Assembly (NCBI GenBank): GCA_016284045.1
Contig: JAEEOB010000220.1
Span: 1-64,000 of the forward strand
Length of the DNA: 64,000 bases
Source of the DNA: Bacteroidaceae bacterium
Lineage (GTDB): Bacteria; Bacteroidota; Bacteroidia; Bacteroidales; Bacteroidaceae
Reading direction: 5' to 3'
Shown: positions 48,152 to 59,837 of the stretch, piece by piece
Position numbering within the stretch: position 1 is the first letter of the stretch
Layout of the letters: every line of letters starts with the position of its first letter
Notes under the pieces: generated by a model
What the model saw: only the letters and a program-made list of their open reading frames with translations
The model's database searches: none
What the model was told of the DNA's origin: nothing
Translations under genes and position numbers: made by a program

Positions 48152-48766
48152 ATGCCAGGATTAATTGGAAAGAAAATCGGAATGACATCCGTTTTCAGTG
48201 CCGAGGGCAAAAATCTGCCATGCACTGTTATCGAAGTAGGTCCTTGTGTTGTCACCCAGCTGAAAACCACCGAGAAAGACGGATACAATGCCGTACAGGT
48301 GGGATTCCAGGAGGCGAAGGAGAAAAACACCTCTAAGCCTATGAAAGGACATTTTGCCAAGGCGGGGACAACGCCTAAGAGACACTTGGCCGAGTTCACA
48401 TTTGATGAGGAGTACAACCTGGGCGATGTCATCACCGTTCAGCTCTTTGAAGATGTGCCATACGTTGACGTTGTCGGCACATCTAAGGGTAAGGGATTCG
48501 CCGGAGTTGTAAAACGCCATGGGTTTGGAGGTGTCGGACAGGCTACACACGGCCAGGACGACCGTCAGAGAGCACCAGGTTCTATCGGTGCATGTGCCAC
48601 ACCGTCGCGCGTATATAAGAACCTCCCGATGGCCGGCCAGATGGGTAATGAGAGAGTGACTACTCATAACCTGCGAGTGATTAAGGTGATTCCTGAACAC
48701 AACCTCCTTCTCGTGAAAGGATCTGTGCCAGGGTCTAAAGGTTCAATCGTAATAATTAAGGCGTAA
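48152..48766 (+). CDS. rplC: 50S ribosomal protein L3
   Basis: [15 protein letters not shown]. Confidence 0.97.
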   Translation: MPGLIGKKIGMTSVFSAEGKNLPCTVIEVGPCVVTQLKTTEKDGYNAVQVGFQEAKEKNTSKPMKGHFAKAGTTPKRHLAEFTFDEEYNLGDVITVQLFEDVPYVDVVGTSKGKGFAGVVKRHGFGGVGQATHGQDDRQRAPGSIGACATPSRVYKNLPMAGQMGNERVTTHNLRVIKVIPEHNLLLVKGSVPGSKGSIVIIKA

Positions 48767-49423
48767 ATGGAATTAGCAGTTTTAAATATAAAAGGCGAGG
48801 ACACGGGCAGAAAAGTACAGCTCAACGAAGACATCTTCGGCATTGAGCCTAACGACCATGTAATCTATCTCGCTGTGAAGCAGTATCTCGCTGACCAGCG
48901 TCAGGGTACTGCTAAGTCTAAGGAAAGAAGTGAGATTGCAGGCTCCACACGTAAGCTCATAAGACAGAAAGGTAGTGGTGGAGCAAGAAGAGGAGATATC
49001 AAGTCTCCGCTTCTCAGAGGAGGGGGACGAGTGTTCGGACCAAAACCTCGCGACTATAGCTTTAAACTCAATAAAAAAGTCAAGGAACTCGCGCGTAAAA
49101 GCGCTCTCTCGTATAAAGCACTGCAAGACGCTATCATTGTAGTTGAGGACTTCGATTTCGATGTTCCAAAAACTAAAGAATTTAAAAAGATGCAAAAAAA
49201 TCTTAAAATCGACGATAAGAAACTTTTGCTCGTTTTGCCAGGTGTAAATAAAAACGTATATTTGTCAGCTCGTAATATTCAGCGTGTTGATGTCATGACT
49301 GCGACTGATCTGAATACCTATAGGGTAATGAATGCGAATGTCCTGGTCGTGACTGAAAATGCGTTGTCTTTGGTTTGCGCTAAAACCGGAAGACAAGCAG
49401 ACAGCAAATCCGTAACTGAATAA
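48767..49423 (+). CDS. rplD: 50S ribosomal protein L4
   Basis: [44 protein letters not shown]. Confidence 0.97.
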   Translation: MELAVLNIKGEDTGRKVQLNEDIFGIEPNDHVIYLAVKQYLADQRQGTAKSKERSEIAGSTRKLIRQKGSGGARRGDIKSPLLRGGGRVFGPKPRDYSFKLNKKVKELARKSALSYKALQDAIIVVEDFDFDVPKTKEFKKMQKNLKIDDKKLLLVLPGVNKNVYLSARNIQRVDVMTATDLNTYRVMNANVLVVTENALSLVCAKTGRQADSKSVTE

Positions 49424-49440
49424 TTATAGGAGGTACGAAC

Positions 49441-49881
49441 ATGGGATATATTATTAAACCATTGGTGACTGAGATGATGAACGACATCACTGAGAAGTCG
49501 TCACAGGATAAACAAATCACCACAGGAAATAAAAAGACTGTCGAGACGAAAGGAGCTGTTGAGGTAACTAAATCCTATACCGTCAAGTCGAAAAAGCATG
49601 GCGAGAGAAAGAAGACTAAGACTGTTTATCAGTACACTAAGCCAGCTAGACAAGTCTATGGATTCATCGTTAAGCCAGAAGCCAACAAAATCGAGATTAA
49701 GAAAGAGATTGAACAAAAGTTTAATGTAAATGTAGTTTCCGTCAACACCATCCGTTACAACGGAAAAACAAAAAGACGCTATACACGCTCTGGCGTCATC
49801 ACGGGAAGGACTAATGCCTTCAAGAAGGCTATCGTCACTCTTCAGGAAGGCGAAACTATCGATTTCTATAGTAACATTTAA
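49441..49881 (+). CDS. rplW: 50S ribosomal protein L23 with long internal insertion
   Basis: [10 protein letters not shown] at N-terminus and [34 protein letters not shown] core; 146 aa. Confidence 0.95.
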   Translation: MGYIIKPLVTEMMNDITEKSSQDKQITTGNKKTVETKGAVEVTKSYTVKSKKHGERKKTKTVYQYTKPARQVYGFIVKPEANKIEIKKEIEQKFNVNVVSVNTIRYNGKTKRRYTRSGVITGRTNAFKKAIVTLQEGETIDFYSNI

Positions 49882-49889
49882 TAAGTAAA

Positions 49890-50714
49890 ATGGGTATTCG
49901 TAAATTCAGACCTACAACTCCAGGTCAAAGACACAAAGCTATTGGTACGTTCGATGATGTTACTACATCAGTACCAGAGAAATCTCTCACTTATGGAAAG
50001 AAAAGCACAGGAGGACGTAACAACCAGGGACGTATGACTGTGAGATACAGAGGTGGTGGCCACAAAAGACTCTACCGTGTAATCGATTTCAAGAGAGACA
50101 AAGATGGAATACCAGCAGTAGTTAAGACGATTGAGTACGACCCTAACAGATCGGCTCGTATCGCGCTTCTTTTCTATGCTGACGGAGAAAAACGATATAT
50201 CGTTGCTCCAAATGGACTGCAAGTGGGTGTTACAATCATGTCGGGTGCGGATGCAGCACCAGACCTCGGCAACACTCTCCCTCTCAAAAACATTCCTGTC
50301 GGAACTGTCATCCACAACATCGAGCTAAGACCAGGGCAAGGGGCCAAGATGGTTAGGTCGGCAGGTAATTTCGCTCAGTTGACTTCACGTGAAGGGGATT
50401 TCTGCGTCATTAAGCTGCCTTCAGGAGAAATCAGAAAGATACACTCTGTTTGCAGAGCTACTATCGGTAGCGTCAGCAACTCCGACCATGCTCTTGAATC
50501 ATCAGGTAAGGCCGGACGATCAAGATGGCTCGGAAGAAGACCTCACAACAGAGGTGTTGTCATGAACCCGCACGACCATCCTATGGGTGGTGGTGAAGGA
50601 CGTCAGACCGGTGGACACCCGCGCTCTCGGAACGGACTTTACGCTAAGGGCTTGAAGACACGCTCACCGAAGAAGCACTCTAACAAGTATATTATTGAAA
50701 GACGTAAAAAGTAA
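49890..50714 (+). CDS. rplB: 50S ribosomal protein L2
   Basis: [29 protein letters not shown]. Confidence 0.98.
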   Translation: MGIRKFRPTTPGQRHKAIGTFDDVTTSVPEKSLTYGKKSTGGRNNQGRMTVRYRGGGHKRLYRVIDFKRDKDGIPAVVKTIEYDPNRSARIALLFYADGEKRYIVAPNGLQVGVTIMSGADAAPDLGNTLPLKNIPVGTVIHNIELRPGQGAKMVRSAGNFAQLTSREGDFCVIKLPSGEIRKIHSVCRATIGSVSNSDHALESSGKAGRSRWLGRRPHNRGVVMNPHDHPMGGGEGRQTGGHPRSRNGLYAKGLKTRSPKKHSNKYIIERRKK

Positions 50715-50735
50715 CTAGTTAACTAAGTAGAATAT

Positions 50736-51005
50736 ATGAGTCGTTCATTAAAAAAAGGTCCGTATATCAATGTCAAGCTCGAGAAAAAAGTGCTCGAAAT
50801 GAATGAGAGCGGGAAAAAAACCGTCATCAAAACATGGGCTAGGGCTTCTATGATTTCACCGGACTTCGTTGGACACACTATTGCAGTTCATAACGGTAAT
50901 AAATTCATTCCTGTATATATCACTGAGAACATGGTCGGACATAAACTCGGAGAGTTCGCACTTACCAGAACCTTCAGAGGACATGCCGGAAACAAGAAAA
51001 AGTGA
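50736..51005 (+). CDS. rpsS: 30S ribosomal protein S19
   Basis: [19 protein letters not shown]. Confidence 0.98.
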   Translation: MSRSLKKGPYINVKLEKKVLEMNESGKKTVIKTWARASMISPDFVGHTIAVHNGNKFIPVYITENMVGHKLGEFALTRTFRGHAGNKKK

Positions 51006-51032
51006 ACAGGCACTAAAACCAAGTAATTAATA

Positions 51033-51437
51033 ATGGGAGCAAGAAAAAGAAAAATGGCCGAGAACATTAAAGAGGCCAAGAAGAACATATATTTCGCCAC
51101 TCTCCGAGATATACCAAGCTCACCACGGAAAATGCGCTATGTCGTCGACTTAGTGCGTGGAATGGAGGTAAACAAGGCACTCGCTACTCTTAAGTTCGTC
51201 ACTAAACATGCGTCTAGAGACGTTGAGAAAGTTCTAAAGTCTGCGATTGCCAACTGGGAACAGAAAAACAACAGAAAGGCTGACGACGATGAACTTTATA
51301 TCTCAAGGATTTTTGTCGACGAAGGTCAGACTCTTAAACGTATGCGCCCTGCACCACAGGGAAGAGGTTATAGAATTCGTAAGCGTTCTAACCATGTCAC
51401 TGTGTTCGTGGACGCCAAAACTAATGAGCAAGAATAA
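51033..51437 (+). CDS. rplV: 50S ribosomal protein L22
   Basis: [27 protein letters not shown]. Confidence 0.96.
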   Translation: MGARKRKMAENIKEAKKNIYFATLRDIPSSPRKMRYVVDLVRGMEVNKALATLKFVTKHASRDVEKVLKSAIANWEQKNNRKADDDELYISRIFVDEGQTLKRMRPAPQGRGYRIRKRSNHVTVFVDAKTNEQE

Positions 51438-51439
51438 TT

Positions 51440-52159
51440 ATGGGACAGAAATGTAATCCAATAAGCAACCGTCTCGGCATCGTGAAGGGTTGGGACTCAA
51501 ACTGGTTCGGAGGTAAAAACTTCGGAGACAATATCCTCGAAGATAATAAAATACGAAAATACCTCAACGCTAGACTTGCTAACGCCAGCATCTCAAAAAT
51601 CGTCATCGAAAGGACACTCAAGATGGTCACTATCACCATCTGCACTGCTAGACCGGGAATGATTATCGGAGCGAAAGGCGAGAAAGTCAATGTACTCAAG
51701 GAAGAGCTTAAGAAAATCACAGACAAGGACATCCAGATTAATATCTACGAAATCAAAAAGCCCGACCTCGACGCTACTATCGTTGCTAACAACATCGCTA
51801 AACAGATTGAAGGCAAGATGGCATACAGAAGAGCTATCAAAACTGCCATAAGCAATGCCATGCACAATGGAGCAGAAGGTATCAAGGTCCAGATTTCTGG
51901 ACGTCTTAACGGAGCCGAAATGTCTCGGTCTGAAATGTACAAGGAAGGACGTACACCTCTCCACACATTAAGAGCGGACATCGACTACTGCCTCGCTGAA
52001 GCGCTCACTAAAGTGGGACTCCTGGGTATCAAGGTGTGGATCTGCCGTGGGGAAATCTTCGGAAAGAAAGACTTGGCACCTAACTACAGTCAGCAGAAAG
52101 ACGGAGGAAGACCAAATGCCGGTGGTAAGAGATTCAGAAACAGAAAAAACAACCGCTAA
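51440..52159 (+). CDS. rpsC: 30S ribosomal protein S3
   Basis: [28 protein letters not shown]. Confidence 0.98.
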   Translation: MGQKCNPISNRLGIVKGWDSNWFGGKNFGDNILEDNKIRKYLNARLANASISKIVIERTLKMVTITICTARPGMIIGAKGEKVNVLKEELKKITDKDIQINIYEIKKPDLDATIVANNIAKQIEGKMAYRRAIKTAISNAMHNGAEGIKVQISGRLNGAEMSRSEMYKEGRTPLHTLRADIDYCLAEALTKVGLLGIKVWICRGEIFGKKDLAPNYSQQKDGGRPNAGGKRFRNRKNNR

Positions 52160-52173
52160 TCAGAGTTTGAATT

Positions 52174-52605
52174 ATGCTACAGCCAAAAAGACAAAAATAC
52201 AGAAGACCCCAAAAAGGACGCGGAAGGTGGAGAGGGGTCGCACACCGTGGGACAGAGCTCGCTTTCGGATCATTCGGCATCAAGGCGCTACAGGAAAGAT
52301 GGATCAGCGCTGCGCAAATTGAAGCTGCACGTGTCGCTATTACACGTTACATGCAACGTCAGGGACAAGTGTGGATCCGTATCTTCCCGGACAAACCTAT
52401 CACTAAGAAACCTGCCGACGTGCGTATGGGTAAAGGTAAGGGAGACCCCTACAAGTATGTTTTCCCAGCTAAGCCAGGACGTATCCTTTTTGAAGTCGAA
52501 GGAGTACCATACGACATCGCTAAGGAAGCACTCAGACTAGGAGCACAAAAGCTGCCTACTACTACAAAGTTTATTGTTAGACGTGATTACGACCAAAACG
52601 CTTGA
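52174..52605 (+). CDS. rplP: 50S ribosomal protein L16
   Basis: [16 protein letters not shown]. Confidence 0.98.
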   Translation: MLQPKRQKYRRPQKGRGRWRGVAHRGTELAFGSFGIKALQERWISAAQIEAARVAITRYMQRQGQVWIRIFPDKPITKKPADVRMGKGKGDPYKYVFPAKPGRILFEVEGVPYDIAKEALRLGAQKLPTTTKFIVRRDYDQNA

Positions 52606-52805
52606 TTATTATGAAAATTTCAGAAATCAGAGAACTCACAACTCCAGAACTCGAGGAAAGAATCGAGACGGAAACCGCTAACTATGCGAACATGAAGTTC
52701 AACCACACCATCAATCCACTCGAGGATAACTCACAGATCAAGAAATTGCGCCGTGATATTGCACGTATGAAGTGTGAGCTTCATGCCAGACAAACAAATA
52801 AATAA
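52602..52805 (+). CDS. rpmC: 50S ribosomal protein L29
   Basis: [18 protein letters not shown]. Confidence 0.95.
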   Translation: MIIMKISEIRELTTPELEERIETETANYANMKFNHTINPLEDNSQIKKLRRDIARMKCELHARQTNK

Positions 52806-52810
52806 CCGAA

Positions 52811-53068
52811 ATGGAAGGAAGAAATCTAAGAAAACAAAGAACGGGTGTTGTTGTTAGCGACAAAATGCAAAAAACTATCGTCGTTGCATCCAAATTTAAA
52901 GAGAAGCACCCCATTTATGGTAAGTTTGTCAGCAAGACAAAGAAATACCATGCTCACGACGAAAACCAAGAATCACATGTCGGAGACACTGTGCTCATCA
53001 TGGAAACCAGACCGTTGAGCAAAACTAAGAGATGGAGATTAGTAAGAATTGTAGAAAGAGCTAAGTAA
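52811..53068 (+). CDS. rpsQ: 30S ribosomal protein S17
   Basis: [22 protein letters not shown]. Confidence 0.97.
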   Translation: MEGRNLRKQRTGVVVSDKMQKTIVVASKFKEKHPIYGKFVSKTKKYHAHDENQESHVGDTVLIMETRPLSKTKRWRLVRIVERAK

Positions 53069-53070
53069 TT

Positions 53071-53448
53071 ATGATACAAACAGAAACTAGATTGACAGTT
53101 GCCGACAACAGCGGAGCAAGAGAAGTTCTCTGCATCCGTGTGCTCGGTGGCACTAAACGCAGATATGCGACTGTGGGCGATGTCATCGTTGTTACAGTGA
53201 AAAGTGCAATCCCTACTTCTGAAATCAAGAAGGGGACAGTGTCCAAGGCTCTTATCGTCAGGACTAAAAAAGAAGTGAGACGACCAGACGGATCATACAT
53301 CAGATTCGATGACAATGCATGCGTACTGCTCAGCAACGCAGGTGAACCAAGAGGAAGCCGTGTATTCGGACCTGTGGCACGTGAATTGCGTGCTGTCAAT
53401 ATTCCTGCTGCTACGAAGGTCGTTTCTTTGGCTACCGAAGTTCTTTAA
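53071..53448 (+). CDS. rplN: 50S ribosomal protein L14
   Basis: [27 protein letters not shown]. Confidence 0.98.
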   Translation: MIQTETRLTVADNSGAREVLCIRVLGGTKRRYATVGDVIVVTVKSAIPTSEIKKGTVSKALIVRTKKEVRRPDGSYIRFDDNACVLLSNAGEPRGSRVFGPVARELRAVNIPAATKVVSLATEVL

Positions 53449-53468
53449 TAAAAAAAAGAAGTAAACTA

Positions 53469-53786
53469 ATGAGTAAGTTACATATCAAGAAAGGTGACAT
53501 GGTCGTTGTCAATGCCGGCAACAGCAAAGGACAGAAAGGGAAAGTACTGGCTGTTCTGGTGAAAAAACAACGGGCCATCGTCGAGGGCGTCAATATGGTC
53601 TCTAAGAGCACCAAGCCCAGCGCACAGCACCCCCAAGGGGGAATCATTAAGAAAGAGGCACCGATACATATCTCTAACCTCAACCCGGTTGACCCGAAGA
53701 CTGGAGAGGCTACTAGAATTGGAAGACGAATCGGAGCCAATGGGAAATTAGTTCGTTACGCTAAAAAATCAGGAGAGGAGTTATAA
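53469..53786 (+). CDS. rplX: 50S ribosomal protein L24
   Basis: [25 protein letters not shown]. Confidence 0.97.
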   Translation: MSKLHIKKGDMVVVNAGNSKGQKGKVLAVLVKKQRAIVEGVNMVSKSTKPSAQHPQGGIIKKEAPIHISNLNPVDPKTGEATRIGRRIGANGKLVRYAKKSGEEL

Positions 53787-54340
53787 TGGCTAATACTGCA
53801 AATTTAAAGAATGTGTATGCCGACAAAATCGCACCGGCATTGATGAAACAATTCAACTATTCTTCTCCTATGCAGATTCCTGTGTTGAAGAAGATCGTTG
53901 TGAACCAAGGTTTAGGTGCTGCTACTGCTGATAAGAAAATCATTGAGGTGGCAGTCAACGAAATCGCACAAATCACCGGACAGAAACCGGTGGTCACTCT
54001 CTCGAAAAAGGATATTTCCAATTTCAGACTACGTAAGAAAATGCCTATCGGAGTTATGGTTACTCTCAGAAGACAGAGAATGTATGAGTTCCTCGAAAGG
54101 CTTGTCAGAGTTTCTCTGCCACGTATCAGAGACTTCAAGGGCATTGAGTCTAAGCTTGATGGAAGAGGTAACTACACACTCGGTATTCAAGAGCAAATCA
54201 TATTCCCGGAAATCAACATCGACCAAGTTGATAAAATTCAGGGTATGAACATAACGTTTGTAACATCAGCGAAGACCGACGAAGAGGGATATGCACTCCT
54301 CAAGGCTTTCGGACTTCCTTTTAAGGACGCAAAAAAATAA
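53786..54340 (+). CDS. rplE: 50S ribosomal protein L5
   Basis: [18 protein letters not shown]. Confidence 0.98.
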   Translation: MANTANLKNVYADKIAPALMKQFNYSSPMQIPVLKKIVVNQGLGAATADKKIIEVAVNEIAQITGQKPVVTLSKKDISNFRLRKKMPIGVMVTLRRQRMYEFLERLVRVSLPRIRDFKGIESKLDGRGNYTLGIQEQIIFPEINIDQVDKIQGMNITFVTSAKTDEEGYALLKAFGLPFKDAKK

Positions 54341-54346
54341 ACTGAT

Positions 54347-54646
54347 ATGGCAAAAGAATCAATGAAAGCCCGTGAGGTAAAGCGTGCTAAACTTTGCGCT
54401 AAGTATGCCGCTAAAAGAGCGGCTCTCAAGAAAATCGTTGCTACCGGAACACCCGAGGAAGCTTACGAGGCAGCAAGGAAACTGCAGGCCATCCCTGCGA
54501 ACGCTAACCCTATTCGCCTACACAACAGATGCAAAATCACCGGAAGACCTAGAGGATATATCCGTCAGTTCGGTATATCACGTATCCAGTTCCGTGAAAT
54601 GGCATCAGCCGGACTTATTCCGGGAGTTAAGAAGGCAAGCTGGTAA
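54347..54646 (+). CDS. rpsN: 30S ribosomal protein S14 (long, no CXXC)
   Basis: [40 protein letters not shown]. Confidence 0.98.
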   Translation: MAKESMKAREVKRAKLCAKYAAKRAALKKIVATGTPEEAYEAARKLQAIPANANPIRLHNRCKITGRPRGYIRQFGISRIQFREMASAGLIPGVKKASW

Positions 54647-54713
54647 TAATCAGAACTACTTTTTTATTATTTGTTAAATATTGTCGGGAAAGCCCGATTA
54701 ATTTAATCTAATT

Positions 54714-55109
54714 ATGACAGATCCTATAGCAGATTATCTGACGCGTTTGAGGAATGCTATCATGGCCAAGCATAAGGTCGTCGAAATTCCTGCGTCTAAC
54801 TTGAAGAAGGAAATCACTAAGATTCTCTTCGACAAAGGCTATGTACTCAACTACAAATTTATCGAGGAAGGACCACAGGGGGCCATCAAGATTGCGTTGA
54901 AGTACGATGCAGCCACTAAAGCAAGCGCTATCAAGTGCTTAAAGAGGGTGTCTCGTCCGGGACTTAGGAAATATACCGGATACAAGGACATGCCAAGAGT
55001 TATTAATGGATTGGGCATTGCTATTCTGTCCACGTCCAAAGGTGTAATGACAGACAAGGAAGCTGCCGAACTCAAAATCGGAGGTGAGGTGCTTTGCTAT
55101 GTCTATTAA
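54714..55109 (+). CDS. rpsH: 30S ribosomal protein S8
   Basis: MTDPIADYLTRLRNAIMAKHK. Confidence 0.98.
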   Translation: MTDPIADYLTRLRNAIMAKHKVVEIPASNLKKEITKILFDKGYVLNYKFIEEGPQGAIKIALKYDAATKASAIKCLKRVSRPGLRKYTGYKDMPRVINGLGIAILSTSKGVMTDKEAAELKIGGEVLCYVY

Positions 55110-55128
55110 TCAAGAAGGAGGATAACAA

Positions 55129-55698
55129 ATGTCTAGAATTGGTAAATTGCCTATTAATATTCCTGCTGGAGTTACTATCACTCATAAGGATGACATTGTC
55201 ACTGTGAAAGGACCTAAAGGAGAACTCTCACAGTATGTGAACCCGGCTATCAAACTTAATGTTGAAGACGGAACTCTCACTCTTGAGGAAAACACCGAAA
55301 TGATGACCGACAACGTGAAACAGCGTCATGCGTTCCACGGACTCTACAGATCACTCGTCAACAACATGGTCGTAGGTGTGTCGGAAGGTTACAAGAAAAC
55401 CCTGCAGCTCGTCGGAGTAGGATACCGCGTAAGCAATCAGGGAAATGTGCTGGAGTTTGCACTTGGATATTCACACGCCATTGTTTTTGTCGTGCCTGAT
55501 GAAGTTAAAGTGGAAACTAAATCAGAGAGAAATCAAGACCCGCTCATCATGCTCGAGTCATGCGACAAGCAGCTGCTCGGACAGGTCTGCGCAAAAATCC
55601 GTTCTTTCAGAAAGCCTGAGCCATACAAGGGAAAAGGTATAAGATTCCAGGGCGAGGTTGTCAGAAGAAAGTCGGGTAAGTCAGCTAGTGCAAAATAA
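55129..55698 (+). CDS. rplF: 50S ribosomal protein L6
   Basis: MSRIGKLPINIPAGVTI. Confidence 0.98.
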   Translation: MSRIGKLPINIPAGVTITHKDDIVTVKGPKGELSQYVNPAIKLNVEDGTLTLEENTEMMTDNVKQRHAFHGLYRSLVNNMVVGVSEGYKKTLQLVGVGYRVSNQGNVLEFALGYSHAIVFVVPDEVKVETKSERNQDPLIMLESCDKQLLGQVCAKIRSFRKPEPYKGKGIRFQGEVVRRKSGKSASAK

Positions 55699-55716
55699 TT
55701 TAATATAGTACGTGTT

Positions 55717-56058
55717 ATGATTACAAAGATAGAAAGACGTATTAAAATCAAATATAGAGTACGTAATAAGATTTCTGGTACTGCTGACCGTCCACGTATG
55801 TCTGTCTTCAGAAGCAATAAGCAGATCTACGTGCAGATTATCGACGATGACGCTGCCAAAACACTTGTAGCTGCTAACTCACTTGATCTTGAAAAGATGC
55901 CTAAGTGTGAGCAGGCTGCTAAAGTGGGTGAGTTAATTGCTGAAAAGGCAATCAAGGCCGGTATCAATTCTGTGGTATTCGACCGTAATGGTTACCTTTA
56001 TCATGGTAGAATTAAAGAGGTGGCGGAAGCTGCCCGTAAGGCAGGACTTAAATTTTAA
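55717..56058 (+). CDS. rplR: 50S ribosomal protein L18
   Basis: [20 protein letters not shown]. Confidence 0.97.
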   Translation: MITKIERRIKIKYRVRNKISGTADRPRMSVFRSNKQIYVQIIDDDAAKTLVAANSLDLEKMPKCEQAAKVGELIAEKAIKAGINSVVFDRNGYLYHGRIKEVAEAARKAGLKF

Positions 56059-56066
56059 ATGGAATT

Positions 56067-56576
56067 ATGGTTAATAGAGTAAAAAAAGGAAACGATATCG
56101 AACTTAAAGATCGATTGGTTGCTATTAATCGTGTTACTAAAGTAACAAAGGGTGGTAGAACTTTCACTTTCGCAGCTATTGTCGTCGTTGGAGACGGAAA
56201 AGGGATCGTTGGATACGGACTCGGTAAAGCCGGGGAAGTTACTGCCGCTATCGAGAAAGGTGTCGAATCTGCTAAGAAAAATCTAGTCAGAGTCCCTATC
56301 ATCAACGGTTCTGTGCCACACGAGGCTTACGGCAAATTTGGAGGAGCTAAAGTTCTCATCATGCCGGCTGCAGAAGGTACAGGAGTTGTTGCGGGAGGTG
56401 CAATGCGTCAAGTTTTTGAAAGCGTCGGCATCACTGATGTCCTGGCAAAGTCTAAAGGATCATCAAACCCACACAACCTTGTGAAGGCAACTATCCAGAC
56501 ACTGGCTAATATGAGGGATCCTAAGGCGGTAGCTAACGACAGAGGAATTAGTCTTACTAAAGTTTTCAATGGATAA
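56067..56576 (+). CDS. rpsE: 30S ribosomal protein S5
   Basis: [32 protein letters not shown]. Confidence 0.98.
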   Translation: MVNRVKKGNDIELKDRLVAINRVTKVTKGGRTFTFAAIVVVGDGKGIVGYGLGKAGEVTAAIEKGVESAKKNLVRVPIINGSVPHEAYGKFGGAKVLIMPAAEGTGVVAGGAMRQVFESVGITDVLAKSKGSSNPHNLVKATIQTLANMRDPKAVANDRGISLTKVFNG

Positions 56577-56591
56577 GAAGGAGGACTACTT

Positions 56592-56768
56592 ATGGCAACT
56601 ATCAAAATCAAACAGGTGAAAAGCCGCAACAACAGGCCTATCGACCAAAAAAGAACACTCGACTCTCTCGGACTCAATAAAATCAACAAGGTCGTTGAGA
56701 GAGAAGACACACCTACACTCAGAGGTATGATCAGGAAAGTGCAGCACCTCGTACAGATTATCGACTGA
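56592..56768 (+). CDS. rpmD: 50S ribosomal protein L30 (below the ORF-track length cut-off)
   Basis: Translated by eye: MATIKIKQVKSRNNRPIDQKRTLDSLGLNKINKVVEREDTPTLRGMIRKVQHLVQIID. Confidence 0.95.
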   Translation: MATIKIKQVKSRNNRPIDQKRTLDSLGLNKINKVVEREDTPTLRGMIRKVQHLVQIID

Positions 56769-56810
56769 TCAGTGTTTAGTATCTAGTTTTAACGTGTAAA
56801 TTTTATACAA

Positions 56811-57257
56811 ATGGAATTATATAATTTAAAACCAGCTGAAGGTTCTACGCACAACAGCAAACGCGTCGGAAGAGGATACGGATCAGGGAAAGGCCGTACT
56901 TCAACACGCGGACATAAGGGTGCGAAGGCGCGTTCCGGTTACTCAAAAAAAATCGGTTTCGAAGGTGGACAGATGCCGCTTCAGAGAAGGGTTCCTAAGT
57001 TCGGATTCAAGAACATCAACAGGGTGGAATATAAAGCCATCAACCTTTCGACTATTCAGGCTCTTGCCGACGCCAAGAATCTAGAGCGTGTCACCATAGA
57101 AGACTTGATTGCAGCAGGATACATCAACAAGCACCAGCTTGTCAAGGTTCTTGGAAACGGTGAGCTCACTTCCAAAATCGAGGTCGTGGCTCATGCTTTC
57201 TCAAAGACAGCTGAAGCTGCAATTACTGAAAAGGGAGGTAACGCTGTAAAGTTGTAA
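56811..57257 (+). CDS. rplO: 50S ribosomal protein L15
   Basis: MELYNLKPAEGSTHNSKRVGRGYGSGKGRTS. Confidence 0.98.
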   Translation: MELYNLKPAEGSTHNSKRVGRGYGSGKGRTSTRGHKGAKARSGYSKKIGFEGGQMPLQRRVPKFGFKNINRVEYKAINLSTIQALADAKNLERVTIEDLIAAGYINKHQLVKVLGNGELTSKIEVVAHAFSKTAEAAITEKGGNAVKL

Positions 57258-57269
57258 AACGCTGGAACA

Positions 57270-58616
57270 ATGAAAAAGTTTAGTGAATTAAAATTAATTA
57301 AGACTATCACGAATATTTGGCATATCGAGGAGCTTAGAACCAGGCTGCTCATCACACTTGGGCTTACTGCCGTGTATCTCTTCGGATGTCAAATTGTGCT
57401 GCCTGGTGTCGACAGAAATGCCATCAAGGAAGCTATGCATAATCAGACAAGTGAGGGACTAATGGCATTGCTTAATATGTTCACTGGTGGAGCTTTTGAG
57501 AAAGCGTCTATCTTTGGACTTGGTATCATGCCTTATATCTCGGCTTCTATCGTTATGCAACTTCTAGGACTCGTGGTGCCTTATTTCCAGAAAATGCAAC
57601 GAGAAGGGGAAAGCGGACGAAGGAAAATCAACCAATACACGCGCTATCTCACTGTTCTGATTCTCCTTGTACAAGGACCTTCTTATTTGCTTAACCTCAA
57701 CATGCAGGTAGGAACACAGGCACTTTATGAGGGAGTCGATTGGACTATGTTCTCCATCACGTCAACCATCATAATGGCTGCGGGTAGTATGTTCGTCCTA
57801 TGGCTTGGAGAACGTATCACTGACAAGGGCATCGGAAACGGTATTTCCATCATCATTATGATTGGTATCATTGCTGACTTCCCACAAGCATTCGTTCAGG
57901 AATTCACCGCCAGAACCAGCTCACAGGGACAAGGAGGACTTGTCATGTTCCTTATTGAAATCGTCGTCTGGTTTGCGGTTATCGCAGCTGCTATCATGCT
58001 TGTACAAGGTGTCAGGAGAGTACCAGTGCAGTATGCTAAAAGAGTGGTAGGAAACAGACAGTATGGTGGGGCAAGGCAGTATATTCCCCTTAAACCTTAT
58101 GCGGCAAATGTGATGCCTATCATTTTCGCTCAGGCCATCATGTTCATTCCTATGTTCATCGGAGGTCTCGTCGGAGGTAAGGAAAGCACTGGAGTCAGAC
58201 TTCTTAGCGACCCTAGCAGTTGGCTCTACAATTTGATTTTCGCTCTGTTGATCATTTTGTTCACTTACCTTTACACTGCGCTGACAATCAACCCCACGCA
58301 GATGGCGGAAGATATGAAGCGTAACAACGGATTCATCCCTGGAGTCAAGCCTGGAAAGAGCACTGCTGAATTCTTGGATAAAATCATGTCTAAAATCACA
58401 CTGCCAGGATCTCTTTTCCTTGCATTTATAGCTATACTGCCTGTCTTCGCCGGCATGTTTGGTGTGCAGCAGGGATTTGCTAGATTCTTCGGAGGTACGT
58501 CGCTTCTCATCCTTGTTGGTGTTGTGCTCGACACTTTACAGCAAATCGAGACTCACCTGCTCATGAGACATTACGATGGTATTCTCGATACAGGAAGAAT
58601 CCGTGGTTCACATTAA
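57270..58616 (+). CDS. secY: Preprotein translocase subunit SecY
   Basis: Ten-TM protein, LGIMPYISASIVMQLL; QQIETHLLMRHYDG. Confidence 0.98.
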   Translation: MKKFSELKLIKTITNIWHIEELRTRLLITLGLTAVYLFGCQIVLPGVDRNAIKEAMHNQTSEGLMALLNMFTGGAFEKASIFGLGIMPYISASIVMQLLGLVVPYFQKMQREGESGRRKINQYTRYLTVLILLVQGPSYLLNLNMQVGTQALYEGVDWTMFSITSTIIMAAGSMFVLWLGERITDKGIGNGISIIIMIGIIADFPQAFVQEFTARTSSQGQGGLVMFLIEIVVWFAVIAAAIMLVQGVRRVPVQYAKRVVGNRQYGGARQYIPLKPYAANVMPIIFAQAIMFIPMFIGGLVGGKESTGVRLLSDPSSWLYNLIFALLIILFTYLYTALTINPTQMAEDMKRNNGFIPGVKPGKSTAEFLDKIMSKITLPGSLFLAFIAILPVFAGMFGVQQGFARFFGGTSLLILVGVVLDTLQQIETHLLMRHYDGILDTGRIRGSH

Positions 58617-58633
58617 TGGAGCCATTTTAAAAG

Positions 58634-59431
58634 ATGATTTATCTTAAAACCGACGATGAGGTGGAACTCCTCAGGGAGGCCAATCTGTTAGTGGCTAGAA
58701 CCCTGGCCGAAATGGCTAAAATCATTAAGCCAGGAGTCACTACACGACAGTTGGACACCATTGCAGAACAGTTCATAAGGGATCATGGAGCAATCCCTAC
58801 TTTCAAAGGATTTCCAAACCCTTATGGACAACCTTTTCCGGCCAGCATCTGCACTTCTGTGAATGAACAAGTTGTTCACGGAGTACCAGACGACAAGCCA
58901 CTCAAAGAAGGAGATATCGTCTCTATTGACTGCGGAACTAAGCTCAACGGATTCTGTGGAGACTCTTGCTACACGTTCGAAGTGGGCGAAGTTGACACAC
59001 AGGTACACAAGCTGCTCGTCACCACGAAAGAAGCTCTTTACATGGGAATTGAGCAGGCTGTCGTTGGACATAGACTGGGAGATGTTTCCTACGCAGTTCA
59101 ACAACATTGTACCAAAAACGGATACGGTGTTGTAAGAGAGTTTGTCGGACATGGCATTGGAAAGGATATGCACGAGGAACCACAAGTTCCTAACTATGGG
59201 AAAAGAGGTAACGGACTATTACTTAAAAGTGGACTCTGTATTGCTATCGAACCCATGATTACTATGGGCGACCATAAAATCTATCTCGACGAAGATAAAT
59301 GGACTGTGCACACTAGAGACCATAAACCGGCTGCACATTTCGAGCATACTGTTTGCGTTCGCAAAGGAAAAGCTGATATTCTCTCATCGTTTGAATTTAT
59401 TGAACAAGTATTAAGAGAAAAATCTATTTAA
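58634..59431 (+). CDS. map: Methionine aminopeptidase type I
   Basis: [31 protein letters not shown]. Confidence 0.97.
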   Translation: MIYLKTDDEVELLREANLLVARTLAEMAKIIKPGVTTRQLDTIAEQFIRDHGAIPTFKGFPNPYGQPFPASICTSVNEQVVHGVPDDKPLKEGDIVSIDCGTKLNGFCGDSCYTFEVGEVDTQVHKLLVTTKEALYMGIEQAVVGHRLGDVSYAVQQHCTKNGYGVVREFVGHGIGKDMHEEPQVPNYGKRGNGLLLKSGLCIAIEPMITMGDHKIYLDEDKWTVHTRDHKPAAHFEHTVCVRKGKADILSSFEFIEQVLREKSI

Positions 59432-59435
59432 AATT

Positions 59436-59654
59436 ATGGCTAAACAATCCGCTATTGAACAAGACGGAAAAATTGTGGAAGCTCTCTCAAATGCCATGTT
59501 CAGAGTTGAACTCGAGAATGGACATACTATCATTGCTCATATCTCCGGTAAAATGAGAATGCACTACATTAAAATTCTTCCAGGCGACAAAATAAAGGTT
59601 GAAATGTCGCCATACGACCTCTCTAAAGGGAGAATCGTTTTTAGATACAAGTAA
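59436..59654 (+). CDS. infA: Translation initiation factor IF-1
   Basis: [61 protein letters not shown]. Confidence 0.98.
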   Translation: MAKQSAIEQDGKIVEALSNAMFRVELENGHTIIAHISGKMRMHYIKILPGDKIKVEMSPYDLSKGRIVFRYK

Positions 59655-59692
59655 AGAAATCTGTTCATTTCTTAACGACAAAATTCGCTTAT

Positions 59693-59809
59693 ATGAAAAC
59701 TAAAGCATCTTTGAAAAAACGTACACCTGACTGCGTGATCGTTAGACGTAAGGGACGTTTGTTTGTAATAAACAAGAAGAACCCTAAATTCAAGGTTCGT
59801 CAGGGTTAA
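59693..59809 (+). CDS. rpmJ: 50S ribosomal protein L36, zinc-site-free form (below the ORF-track cut-off)
   Basis: Translated by eye: [38 protein letters not shown]. Confidence 0.93.
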   Translation: MKTKASLKKRTPDCVIVRRKGRLFVINKKNPKFKVRQG

Positions 59810-59837
59810 TTCTGTTGTTAAATAAATATTTGAATAT

